This document shows positions 46,109-56,932 of a stretch of 64,000 nt of DNA, one piece after another. This DNA comes from Lindgomyces ingoldianus. Its lineage: Eukaryota; Ascomycota; Dothideomycetes; Pleosporales; Lindgomycetaceae. The notes beneath the pieces are model-generated. The model was not told where the DNA came from, did not search any database, and was given only the letters and a program-made list of their open reading frames with translations. Position numbers and translations under genes: made by a program. Each line of letters begins with the position of its first letter. Position 1 is the stretch's first letter. The stretch lies in contig NW_022985172.1 of assembly GCF_010093535.1 (NCBI RefSeq), positions 256,660 to 320,659 of the forward strand. The letters are read 5' to 3'.

Positions 46109-46898
46109 TCAGCCGGACCAGACAGCTGGGCCGGGGCTGACGTACTTGAAGCTAGTGTCCCAGATGTTCTTAGAAAAGATCGCATCGCTAATATCCGTTA
46201 GTCTACGAAGCTGCGAAAAAGGAAATCTACTAACCTAGACTTATAGGCACCCGGGAACGAGACACCGCTTGGATTGGCACTTCCACCACCAACAACATTG
46301 ATCTGGAAGCACGATACGTATGGCTGAGGGTTTCCAGCTCCGGCATGAAGGGCAATGGCCTCAGCTCGGACGAGGTAGTTCCCAGAGGCGAGAGACTTTG
46401 GAACTACGAAGGACTTCTTGCCGCAGTTGGCATTCAAGATCTCAGTGCCCCACGACGCTGTAGTACCGGTGTAACCGTCCTCCGCAACCTTGAACCAAGA
46501 AGCGGATGAAGCAGTCTTCGCATCAGCAACCTTGGCCATGTAGACCATGACTGGGCCGTAATGCTGCCCACCAATAGCGGGGTCTTTGCACGAGCGTGCC
46601 CCTGGCTGCTGGTGCATCTCGACGGAGAGGCTGCTACCGGCTGTGAAAGCTGATAAGCATTTTGCTAAAGTTGGGAGCTGAGATGGTGTTTACCCTGTAC
46701 TTCACACACGCTCGCAGCAGCGGCCGGGCTGCGTCCGCAGAACATATCAGCGTTTGTAATGCCTGCGATGGGAGTGTTGTCTTTGACCACTCGGGTGCAG
46801 TCGGTGATCTTGTCGGTAGTGCCGACCCACAGGTCCTGCCATGTAGCGTGTGCTGATACAGACGCAGCCGCAGCGAGGAGAATCGCAGCAGTCTTCAT
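46109..46898 (-). CDS. AA9 lytic polysaccharide monooxygenase
   Basis: Three exons on the minus strand: 46898-46694, 46640-46235, 46187-46109; introns 53 nt (GTAAAC) and 47 nt (GTTAGT, CTAAC branch only 6 nt from its TAG); 229 aa. The signal peptide MKTAAILLAAAASVSA is followed directly by His17 (HATWQDLWV), the N-terminal histidine that must be exposed to bind copper. The second brace residue is in VEMHQQPGARSC, and the axial Tyr region in QPYVSCFQINV. The core ends PGPAVWSG; there is no linker or CBM1. By homology it is secreted and oxidatively cleaves cellulose or hemicellulose with copper and an electron donor. The frame is intact, unlike its neighbours. The second intron's acceptor was chosen by phase and family match; an earlier TAG is possible. 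Confidence 0.88.
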
Positions 46899-48694
46899 TC
46901 TGAAGTCGGTTTCCAAGGCGATTGATAATATGTACACGAGTGGAAGAAAGCAAAGCAGAGCTAGACAAAGACCAGATCGATGACAACGCGACGAGATCAA
47001 CGACAAGCGTGCTCATTTTTATGGATTCGCATTAATTTACACGGCACAAAGCTGTCCGCCTCGGTTTGCGCCTGGCTGCCAAGTTCCAGCAGATTAATGC
47101 TGTTGTTTATTGTTGATTGTTTTACCCAGATCCGCCAGCCAGTCGGAACCCGGGCTCTGAATCCCGGGATGGTGTTGATGCCCATTGGAGTGCACGTTGG
47201 TTTTTCCCCTGAAACATTTCACGTCTATGTGCAAAACAATTCGCTTCGATTGATTTACTTAAAGAAGACCACAATATTATCCATATATGGTCGGTCGCGG
47301 TGAAGATGAGTTGTGGTGTTCACAGCTATTTGGTCAGATGCCACTACTTTCGTCTTGCGCGTATGTTCCGTTGAAGTTTTCTTGAGCTTGCTCGTATAGG
47401 CAAGGGTTGCAATGATTAATTTTGCGGGGAGCACGTGTGGGGGAGCCAAGGGAAATAGATGATATTTTCGTCAGCGGCGCATATAGAAAATTCATATATA
47501 CACCCCAAGTAGAAGAAGGAGCAAGGCCAAGACGGGAAGAAAATAGTAATAGGCAGCAAACGAAGCCTGTAGAGCAGCTATAGGTGAATTGCGCAATCGG
47601 CTCGGGCACGAATCTCCCGGATTTCGAAAGCAAGATATATTGAAATGCTGAACGGAGAGTTCTCCGCAAATAGAAGTCGCGATTCACAGGAGGCCGTGTC
47701 ATCGTCGCCACCAAGCATAGGGGCGAACATAAGTAAATCACGGTAAATGGGTTAGCCTGTATCGTATACTATACAGTGGACGAAGATTTTGGCTTGGAAG
47801 ATGCAACTAGTAGGGTGAATCATTGTGGGAAACGCAAATAGTTTGTGAGAGGTTGAGAATCTATGTAAAATACCTGGCGTGACCCAGCCAACCTCTTTGA
47901 TGGTGCTCAGCACTGTAGAAATTTCTTAATTCTGGGCTGAAAAAAGCAAAAATATACAGCAGTAGGTATTTGCTAGTAGTTACCTACCTAACTACTACTT
48001 CGCCGGTTCCAAGGTTGTCTATCGAAGATCGAACGGGGCTCAGACTGAACACAAAGACCCTAAATTTTTCTGTTTCCAGAAAGCAGGAGATAGTAATTAT
48101 ACCCCTTACGGAACCGGATTGAGATCTAATTTACTACAGCGACTGGGTCACCTAACACCGCGAACGTGGGCGGGTTTTGGTGGCGCGGCGTGGAAGCGCC
48201 AGGATATCGTGGCTTCTACGGATTATAGCAGCAGGCCAGTATGCGGCATTAATGTTGACCACCCGTTAAGTGGGGCAGAAATGTGAATAACGCACTGTCG
48301 GCACTGCTAAGAATCTGATACTCTTCGTCCATAGTTGCAATGAAGGCTGAGCCATCTTCAATTGCTGAACGGTCAGGGAAGTCCTCTGGCCGGCCATCGC
48401 AGGGGGATCACTAGAATGCTTGAGAAGGAGAAGCTGATGGAGGCTGACGGCAACTGGGTTCAGCCCAGCACGCTGAGCAACTCGGCGGAAGCGATTTTGG
48501 GCAACACGTGGCTATGTCTCCGTCGCCGACAACCATAATACTGAAGCCAACATCTGGCCACCTTCGAGTTTCAATTAATCGTTGATGCCTCCACTGACCG
48601 ACAACAATCCGTTCGGGCAAGCCCCTCGAGCTATCACACTCTTTAAAACTGGACAAGTCTCTTCCTTAAATATCGATCAGGCTCTTTACGACGT
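46899..48694. other. Intergenic, LPMO promoter and NLR 3' flank
   Basis: About 1.8 kb. Contains an interrupted palindrome around 47148-47167 (CCCGGG...CCCGGG). Frames such as 47334-47741 minus and 48582-48905 plus have no recognisable content; the latter overlaps the end of the NLR gene. Confidence 0.5.
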
Positions 48695-51600
48695 CTATGT
48701 ACTCTCTGCATGCTTTCGTAGCAAGCTCAGTATAGCTTCCTCATTTACCCAAGGCTTAATTTTCATAACCAACTGTCCGTCGCGGCCACGTGTCAAAGCT
48801 GAGAGTGGATTAATTCTGCCTTCACAGATCAAAAGGCGGCACATCTCAACATCGCCAAGCTGCAAAGCGACCTGCAAGGGGTCCTGCTGCTCTTCCACAA
48901 TGTAGCCATTCCCATTGGCGTCGGCATACGAAAGTAGTATTCTGGCCGACTCGTACCGGTCCTGTGAAGCCGAGCTGCTGTTAATAATCCGCGTGAGGGC
49001 CGTGTTCCCCTGATTGTCAATCTGATAAATAGCCATCTGTAGACCGGGGACCAAAAGGCGGAACATCGCTGGGTTGCAGCGTCCCGATGCCATATGCAGA
49101 ACGTTCTCACCATGGGAGTTTAGGTACTCAAGGTGCGCTTCAAAGCCTTCTTCCTCGAGCAAATACTCTACTACACCAACATGGTTTCCCAATACAGCCT
49201 CCCCGATCGATTGAAAGCCACGCAGCAATTCAGTCCTAAGATCTGCCTTTTGCTGCGCTTGATTTAGCAAACGCTGGATAACGGGCAAACAGCCGGCTCG
49301 AGCAGCGGTGCATAAAAGCTCACTGCCCCATTGCTCCTCAACGAGTGTGTCCGACACACAATCGACCAGGTCGAAAGCCACTTCCCAATTATCATGGCGC
49401 GGCCCAAAATCGGCCCATCGTTTTATAATGAGTCCGAAAAATTCAAGGTTACGAAGCTGGTGGCTGACTTGGCTTTCCAAGAAGAGCATCCTGAGCCTGG
49501 ACAAATCACCCCACTGCAGAATTTGATCAGCCGCCCGTATGGCTGGGAATGGGAGGTACTTGGCCGTGCCGAAGTTCGAGTTCTTAAGTATATCGCGGAG
49601 GATAGCATCGGAGCCATAAAGCGAGGTGATGCTGAGAGGATCATACAAATGACTGTCAAACTCAAACCTGGCCTTGATTGTGCAGCCTGGGCGACAGTTC
49701 TGATTGATCCAATTGTGAAGCCGAGTTGAACCCGCATGACATAGACTCTCTATCTTTGCTAGTGATGGAAGGGTTCCATTCTCGATCGCGCCGAAATGCT
49801 TGACCCAATGGCTTGCTGCGTAAACGAAGAATTCACCGAAGCCCCGCTCGGTCGGATCATAGCGTATCATAGTCTCTTCCCAGGTTTCCCATGTGCAATA
49901 CCGATCGTACTCGAATGTCTCTCTGTCGTTGAATAGGTCGATTTCTTGGGGAAGCTCATTGATTGCAATTTGCTCTCCAGAAAACAAGGGGCAGCTCCCA
50001 ATTTCATCTAGTAGGAGATATTCAATGCAAATATCTAATATGAACGCCTCTAGATTCTCGATGTGAGGAGGCGTGATTGCTTGATCGGGTGCTGTTGATG
50101 TAGCGGAGCTCTGCAGACGAGGCCATTCCCATGTAATAAATTCCCTCACTGATTGGTGTGCGAGTTGGACTTGGCGTTTTTTTACATCAGTGAAGTCGAT
50201 GCGAGTGATGAAGGGGTGAATCAGACTCATCACCCTTTGATGGTCTACTAGCTGGCCAAGTGCAGTCACGGTGGTGACTTCATGTTGAACTGCAGCAAGC
50301 GCCACAGCCCATGCGAGCTCTTGTATGCTTAGAGGTCTACACGCAACAGCGAGAAGCTTCAAAGCCAGAACGGAAAGCTCTCGATTCTCAGGATCATTTG
50401 AAGAGCTTCGTGAAAGCAAACTGACGTATAGGTTTGAGAGCTGCCCGGGCAAAGGTATCTCGTCTAGAAAAAGTCGCATCGGGCCAAGCGCTCTAATTTT
50501 ACGAACTTCAATGAGCTCAACTACCATCTTCGTCCATATGGCACTTCGTTGCGCCAAACGAGAGAGTGTCTCTATGACAAGCGCTCTGACATCTGCCGAC
50601 AGATAGGACAATTGCCTCTCGACTGTATGACGAACGATGACGGCATCTCTCTGAGCGTCAGAGCTAATTTCAACCCTAAACGCTTCGTCAAGCTGTTCAA
50701 GAATCTCTTCTTCGGGGCGGGAAGAAAGCGCGATTTTGAGACGTGGAGTCTTCTGCGATAAATTTTTCAACAGTTTGAGAACGGTCGTACGTGATTCTCT
50801 ATCGCACTCGTCGAGCCCATCGATAACGATGAAGAGTGGGCGATCCAGTGTTTTCAAAACCTTTTCCAGGAACTCTTCCAGTTTCCTTGTGTTTGTTGCT
50901 GGCTGAAGGAGTCCAGTGGCCTGGTTTTCTTTATACCATTCGTAGAATGTTTTCTTCAGACCAGAAAGCTGCTCAAGGAGCGCTAGAATCAATGCAGAGA
51001 ATATGTGGACGGCTTGGCCCGTCTCGTCGTCTCGGCAGTAGTAATAGCATATCTTGGGCTGAGGTAGTTGGTGCTCATTTCTTCGACGCAGCTCGTCTAC
51101 AAGGAATGCCATTGCAACCGTTTTTCCACTGCCCATCTCACCAAGAATCACTAACGACTGCGAATTGGGGGCACGAAACCAGTTGGTGAAGTTTGGGTGT
51201 GAGAGCAGGAATTCACAAGCCTCATCAGTTCGAAGATCCTGCAAACGTGAATGGTATCGACTCTGCAGCTTCATCTTGCCACTATCAAGCCACCTGGCAA
51301 CTGAGGTTCTATAAGTTTGTGTCCAACAAGCGAGTTAATGAGCTTACTTTCACGGTCGTAGAGCATGGTCTTAATGTCCTCAACGATCTCCCATGTTGCC
51401 TTTTCCACAAGTTTTCGAAGAGTATCAGCATGTTTCAAGAACTCTTGGACAATGTTTGGCAAACGGTCGGTCTCCAAAATCATCTTCATTGCCAATTTGG
51501 CTCCTCTCCTGGTGAGAATTTCGTGTGCGACTTGGTAAAATTCTAAAATTTTCTGGTACACAGGCACGAGCGCCTAGAAATATTAGAAAGAAATTACATA

Positions 51601-52395
51601 ATTCAACGTAGATTACCTTGTGGACGTCTGTCCTGCTGGCTCTCTGGCCCAGTGTATCACAGTCGTCAATGTAAGAGATCTGTTCCAGCATTTCCCCAAT
51701 TTGTCTTGCAAACTCCAAGTCAGCGGTTGCGAAGCTTATGGCAATCTGTGTTGAGACAAGTCAGTAATCTCGACATACTCATTCCCATAATCCGGTACAA
51801 CGAACTTACAGCTGTCACACTTCTGACCACCCCAATAACAGTTGTCGCTACTGGCTCCATAGTGCTCAGTGGAGATGCTAGGTCTAACGCCAGCTTGAAC
51901 CTTTCGAGCGGTATTTGTATAGAGCGTAGGTATGCCACACCGCGTACGAAGGCCGAATCCTTAGAAGCCTCTTTGTCCAACTCCTCAAGTTCCTTGAAAA
52001 GCTGCGCGGCATTGCTGCCTACGAGAATAGCAACGTCTATGTCTTTACCTAGACTCTCGACTGCTTCACGATAGGCTGCGCTCCAAAGATCTGAGGTGAC
52101 AGCCACACTGCTAATGTCATCACCTACGGACGACCGATTGGTGGAATTCTCTATAGACGCGTCGTCTGCTTGATTGGATGGTTGCGGGTTGGTACTACTT
52201 TCTTCTTAGCAAAATTAGTTAGACAAGATATAACACTTACTTGTGTACCACGTTTGCGGCTCTACCGGTTTTTTGAGGTGATTGAGCACTGGTATCGTCC
52301 GAATGAGGCCGATTTTTACGGCGAAACCGATTCAGCCGTAGGGACAGCCCGCGCCGGAAGCGGCCACTATGCGTGGATGAAGAGGAAGATGCCAT
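48695..52395 (-). CDS. NACHT-ankyrin STAND protein (fungal NLR-like)
   Basis: Five exons on the minus strand: 52395-52241, 52197-51810, 51745-51617, 51573-51348, 51300-48695 (introns 43, 64, 43, 47 nt), 1,167 aa, all phases consistent. A basic, Ser/Arg-rich start (MASSSSSTHSGRFRRGLSLR) precedes a 200-residue helical N-terminal domain (DLWSAAYREAVESLGK ... LVPVYQKILEFYQVAHEIL). The NACHT NTPase has P-loop GEMGSGKT (353-360), Walker B LFIVIDGLDE (455-464) and the sensor-like ALSSRPE. A winged-helix/helical region follows, then irregular ankyrin-type repeats (AARAGCLPVIQRLL, NHVGVVEYLLEEEGF, NSHGENVLHMAS, NQGNTALTRIINS). Such proteins are candidate sensors in fungal heterokaryon incompatibility and xenorecognition; the N-terminal domain would be the effector but I cannot name it. 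No disabling change is seen. Confidence 0.88.
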
Positions 52396-52934
52396 AGTGA
52401 TGAAGAAATCTGGGTGTTCTCGAGCTGGCTATGTATCTGGGTACCCTCACGAGACAGGGCGAGCCGTAGTTGAACGATATGCGGGGGAATGAAGGCATCT
52501 GCACATTCTAGTAGCCCCTTGGTGTTGGCCCCCAAGAAGAGCAACTGCATCGCCGCTGGTCTGATTGGGTGAGTCTGATTGGAGGCGCATACGGATCTGT
52601 AAGGATAATTTCTTTTGACTGACTAAAAATTGGTTCAGCATAGCCACCACTGCCGCTCTAACGTGAGAGATCTCATTTAGAAGAGCCGACAAGAGCAAGT
52701 TTTGAAGATTGCTCTAGCATTTCTGATGCTTGGAGCAGTCACCAGAGAACTCCGGCCCCGGTACAAAACTTGTGGGTTGCAGGCAGCCTCTGGCTAACCC
52801 CTGCCCACCACAGGCACTTGATGTGTACGTGGACGAATCAAACGTCCGCTTACTAATGGGTCATTTTTGGGGTGTCTCTCCGCGACTGCGACAGTCGAGA
52901 AACTTTCTCTCTGCGTCGCCAACATCGGATCGTC
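52396..52934. other. Divergent intergenic between NLR and 2EXR relic
   Basis: 540 bp upstream of both flanking genes; presumably the NLR promoter. Short minus-strand frames (52332-52550, 52447-52698) show nothing recognisable. Confidence 0.5.
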
Positions 52935-53641
52935 ATGGATCCAAAAAATGCGTCCACTCAAACCTCGATAAAGCCGTTCTATTCCTCGCAGCCTGCAAGC
53001 TCAGCTACGGTCACTTTTCTCGACTTGCCTAAAGGGATTCGCAACACAATCTACAGAGAAGTACTCGTTCTACTGCATCCACTCTATCTTTTCCAAGAGC
53101 CAGGTTCTCGAGTAGAGAGCTTTGCGCCTGAGAGGCCTATGCGGTGGCTTGGATTGCTCTCCTCTAACCAACAAATAAACAATGAAGCTAGAGCATTGCT
53201 CTACAGAATGAACCACTTCCATCCATGGATATCACGCAGCAACAAGTCGGCCTCCTGCAATCCTTCTTAAACTGCATTGGGCGTGCCAATGCAGCTTCAA
53301 TATCACATCTTTGCATCAACTTCCCGGTCGCAGACAGTATAGATGGCCAATCAGGAACAGTCCGGCTTAGGGACGACTGCCTACGGAGTTTGAAGCTTCT
53401 CCAAGACCAGTGTTCCAATTTATCAACTCTAGAAACACTTGTCCACTACAAAAACTCCAGCTTCTTTAGAAATTCAGACAATTTTGTCCGAGAGGCATTG
53501 TCACAAATTGACGCCTAATTACAAGTGATCCCTTCACTAAAAAGGATCATTGTCAGATTCATAGACTATAATACAGTCCCAACGACTTCGGCAAAGGAAT
53601 TCGTACAAGAACTTGGAAGAGTAATTATGTCTGGCGGCTAA
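52935..53641 (+). pseudogene. Broken 2EXR/F-box-like small protein gene
   Basis: Starts MDPKNASTQTS and reads FLDLPKGIRNTIYREVLV, LGLLSSNQQINNEARALLY: the N-terminal helix and the arrangement of the fungal 2EXR family. Around 53215-53225 a frameshift moves the rest (DITQQQVGLLQSFLNCIGR, ASISHLCINFP, SLKLLQDQCSNLSTLETL) to another frame. That frame meets TAA at 53516-53518 after LSQIDA, yet continues open and family-like to 53641 (PSLKRIIVRFIDYNT, AKEFVQELGRVIMSGG). The TAA is one C-to-T change from CAA. One indel and one nonsense mutation make this a pseudogene; the reading past the stop shows it decayed recently. Confidence 0.75.
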
Positions 53642-55939
53642 ATTCAGTCCTAGCGTTGGACAGTGGAAGGAAGAGGGGGTCATAGTATCTGTCTCATTAG
53701 TGCGGTATGAAAGATTTGGTGGGGGCAGCTATTGACTTCTTCGGCTACGTATGCTCGGGGATGAGGGGATGTCTATCCTCAGACGCAAGCTAGAAATAAG
53801 GGGCAAAATGCTCGCGTTATATCATTCCATGAGAGAAGATAGGCTGTGAACTTTTGAAATAGAAACGCGAAAGCCGTCTGCCGCAGCGATAACTATATTT
53901 CTTGACATTCTTCCTCTCTCTTTAATTGAATCACACTCTGACTTTACGTCTTGTCTCTAAAAGGGGATGCGCACGTTAGGAGTCAGGGGCCACAGCGATT
54001 CGGTCAACGTAGTGCCTTCTCCCACGACCGAGTCCGCCTCGCCTCGGCGTCAGACGACAGGATATGAAACTTTTCGATAGTTGAAAGACAAGTTCCCGCT
54101 GCAAGGCGGCCCGTACGGCCCGTGCGGTCGACCTAATGTAGCGCCGGAGCCTCAACGGCGACCTCAAAGTCCTGAAACACCACCTCCAGCCTCACCCAAA
54201 GGACGCACAACGAAGCCGAGGGCAAAGGTGCTAGAAGCTCAGCAGTCGCTACGGACATGCACGATACTACGATGGGTGCGGGCGAGTACTGGAGCCACTG
54301 AATCGCAACTGTGGGAGAACGAAGGACCTCCCAGCGCTCTGCAATCGACGCAGCATGGACTGCCATTATTCCCTGCTGCACGCGTATCCGTCACTCTTGA
54401 ACGTGTGAGAGGAAGCGCCGAGCAAGGAGATGTCTCTTCGCTGATGAACCACCCGGGGCCATTTCGCGTATTCGAGGGTTTGGTGCAGCTTAAGGCAGCA
54501 AGCAGCTGCAGCATTGAGGGTCAGAGTTGACGTCGTGCCTCCCGCTTCGAACGAACAACCTCACGCATTTAGCCCTCTCCGAACGAACCACTTCGCACAT
54601 CTACTCCTCTCCCGCTTCAAGGACGAAAACTCAGGCAGCATGATTGGCCATGTGCGATGAGTCTCTCATTGTTCGATAGTCGCGATCGAACCGAACGACG
54701 ATGAACAATAGGACCAGTAATAATCAGGGCATTTTTTGTGCGGGCGAGCTTGAAAATGAGGGAACTGTCGGCTAGCTGCCGTTAGATTTGATTTCTAGGC
54801 TTGCGCTATCTGGCCGTAGTTATCACGCTCGGTACCGTCACAAAGGTATCGTCCAGTCCGATACACGAACATGAAGGCATGGATAACTATGGGCGCTTGC
54901 GACCAGGCCCCACGCATCCCGTTCTGGTTTCTTGCTTCTTGTCTCCCCACAGGGTCCGACGACACACGAAACTGCAAGAAATGTCCCAACCCTTTCGCCA
55001 TCGGTTTAAACTGGCTTGTGTGCGTCCAAAGAAAACCTCCTAACAACAGCCTTTCCAGTTGCCCGCATATATGTTGCGTCCTCGCACTCACTACGTCTAA
55101 TGGTATTTTCGTATCTTTCTCACAGCAAAAGGGAGATGGGTAACTAGTAGACAGAAGGCAAAATTTCAAGACAGGTTTAAGAATCGACGGATGTCCTCCA
55201 GATCCCGGGGATGCCATTGAAGGTGTACAACCCACTAACGCTCAGACATGACCTAGCACGCGTGCTCGTAGCAAATATAACACTTCGTTGGGATTGTCCA
55301 TGTGCTAGGGATATCATATTGAGTGGAGACATGAGCTGACAGCTCTTCGTAGCTTGCAGTGGGATAGCCGCAACGGTTCCACAAGCACTAATGTATCTTT
55401 TGGGTGAAATGTGAGCATCGACATGAGGAAAATAGCTCCCGGGAACTCTTCCATTTAGACTGGAAGTCACCGTCATTCCAAGTGCATACGTGAACCACTT
55501 CTTCTCGGTGATGCACCATTTCACCTTTGTTCTTTTTTGGAGCGACACCAACGCGAACACTAAATAAGGTGACTATTCATGCGACCGAGATGCTTTCTAC
55601 TTCTGGTTTGTAACTAATCAAACAACAAGAGGCGACCATATACTCATCCAACCCTTTCTTGTCATCGGTACATCGACTATCTTACCTAATCTAACAATAG
55701 GGTATGCGAAGTGAGGCCTAGACGGTCGTGCCAGTCTTGAGAGAGACGTTCGACGAAAATTCCCGTAGAGGTTTGATCGTTTCCCCCAAAGAAGCCCTTG
55801 CTCACAGCTTCGCGGTCAAGTTCATATTGAGAGCGTGCTTAAAGATAACGAGATGGGGCTCGGGTGTCGGACTCGGGCATTAGGGAAGGCTTTCACCGAA
55901 CGAGCTATTATCAAGAATGCCTCGCGATTCTCCAAAAGT
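53642..55939. other. Gene-poor stretch, no intact gene
   Basis: 2.3 kb with no intact gene. A 149-codon Pro-rich plus frame at 54081-54530 and a minus frame at 54795-55235 have no recognisable family. A plus frame at 54871-55143 is Cys-rich (8 Cys in 90 codons) but has no signal peptide of its own. Left of 55,940 on the minus strand the DUF3435 relic fades out, though a few residues may continue to about 55,870. Confidence 0.45.
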
Positions 55940-56932
55940 GTTTTCCCCATTGGCCAGGTCAAATGCAAGGAGAAGCAGTCACTGGGCACATCTGCATCAG
56001 CGTACTGTCTTCGTAAAGAAGGACACGAGTACTACGGATTATAATCATAACCTAGCATTGAACAAAAAGAGAGGAGCAGGCTTAACCTTATTTCTCATCT
56101 CCTCTGCGATATTTGCGATTCCTCAAACGTACGTGGAGAGCAAAGCCCCTGAAGAAATGTGCTGTGAACACGAATAAGCTCCACATCTTTATAAAGCAAC
56201 TCTTCATTACTCCATCTCCATGCTTCTGATTCCACGAGATCACCAGGTAGATTTCCCATATACGTGTACGAGAGAAGTATGGAATGGAGTTAAAGTCGAA
56301 TGTGAGAATGATAGTTCTAGTACTCATCGCATTGCTAGAGAAATTCAGTGAGGTCTTTAGCAACATCCCCCGGTGGGAGAGGCTTTGGATGACACTTTAT
56401 AGAGAGCCCTTCAGACGCTGGCAGGTCCTTCACGGAGACTATGTAAGCTTAGGAACAGTCTCAGGCTCGCGTACTGAAGCAGAACTTATAAGTTTGAACT
56501 TAATACTGTCAGCCTTGGTGTACCAATGTTCTATGTGCAGCTTTATCGCACGTTTCAGAGCACACAGATCGTTTGAAATCGTAGTTTCCGCAATCTTCTC
56601 ATCCAGGACGCCAGAGTTACGAACAAGCCACTTAAGATATGACTTGATGCAACTGACTAGCGGCGCTTTGATGAAGGTTCCTTGAGGCTCATTAGAAGTA
56701 CCCACTGCCACGAATCTGGGCAGCTTAGCGTCTCAAACTCCTAACCAAGAGTGCCTTACCGATTCTACTTGCTCATAGCTAGTTGGTAGGGCTTGAAGGC
56801 CGAAGGGATAAGATCTCGTTTGATAGAGTCGTGAGTAACTGCTGGTACTGGCTTTACCGCTCCCTGAGCTGCCTCTATGAGGTCAGCGTCGTATTTTCTA
56901 GGGTGCCTAATCTTCAGCCTTTTTGGCTTCAT
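55940..56932 (-). pseudogene. Decayed DUF3435 tyrosine-recombinase-like gene (Starship captain-related)
   Basis: Read on the minus strand from an ATG at 56932 (MKPKRLKIRHPRKYDADLIE). A TAG interrupts at 56765-56767; a phase-correct intron follows (56716-56759, GTAAGG donor, CTAAGC branch). Next comes the N-terminal helical core (SCIKSYLKWLVRNSGVLDEK, LCALKRAIKL), a likely second intron around 56434-56484, then LPASEGLS and three in-frame stops within 16 codons (56335-56337, 56317-56319, 56290-56292), each CAG/CAA-to-TAG/TAA by one transition. Beyond these: LPGDLVESEAWRWSNEELLY KDVEL, matching the conserved RPGE-VES-SNE-LYKDIEL block of DUF3435 ('FluG-domain' in some annotations), then after a frameshift HVRLRNRKYRRGDEK and MCPVTAS. 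The family is the YR superfamily of Starship captains; whether this copy was a captain or a solo gene cannot be told here. Confidence 0.75.

Noticed and set aside
47140..47175. CCCGGG...CCCGGG palindromic segment, considered as part of a tRNA
   Set aside because: No A-box/B-box arrangement or cloverleaf could be fitted on either strand.
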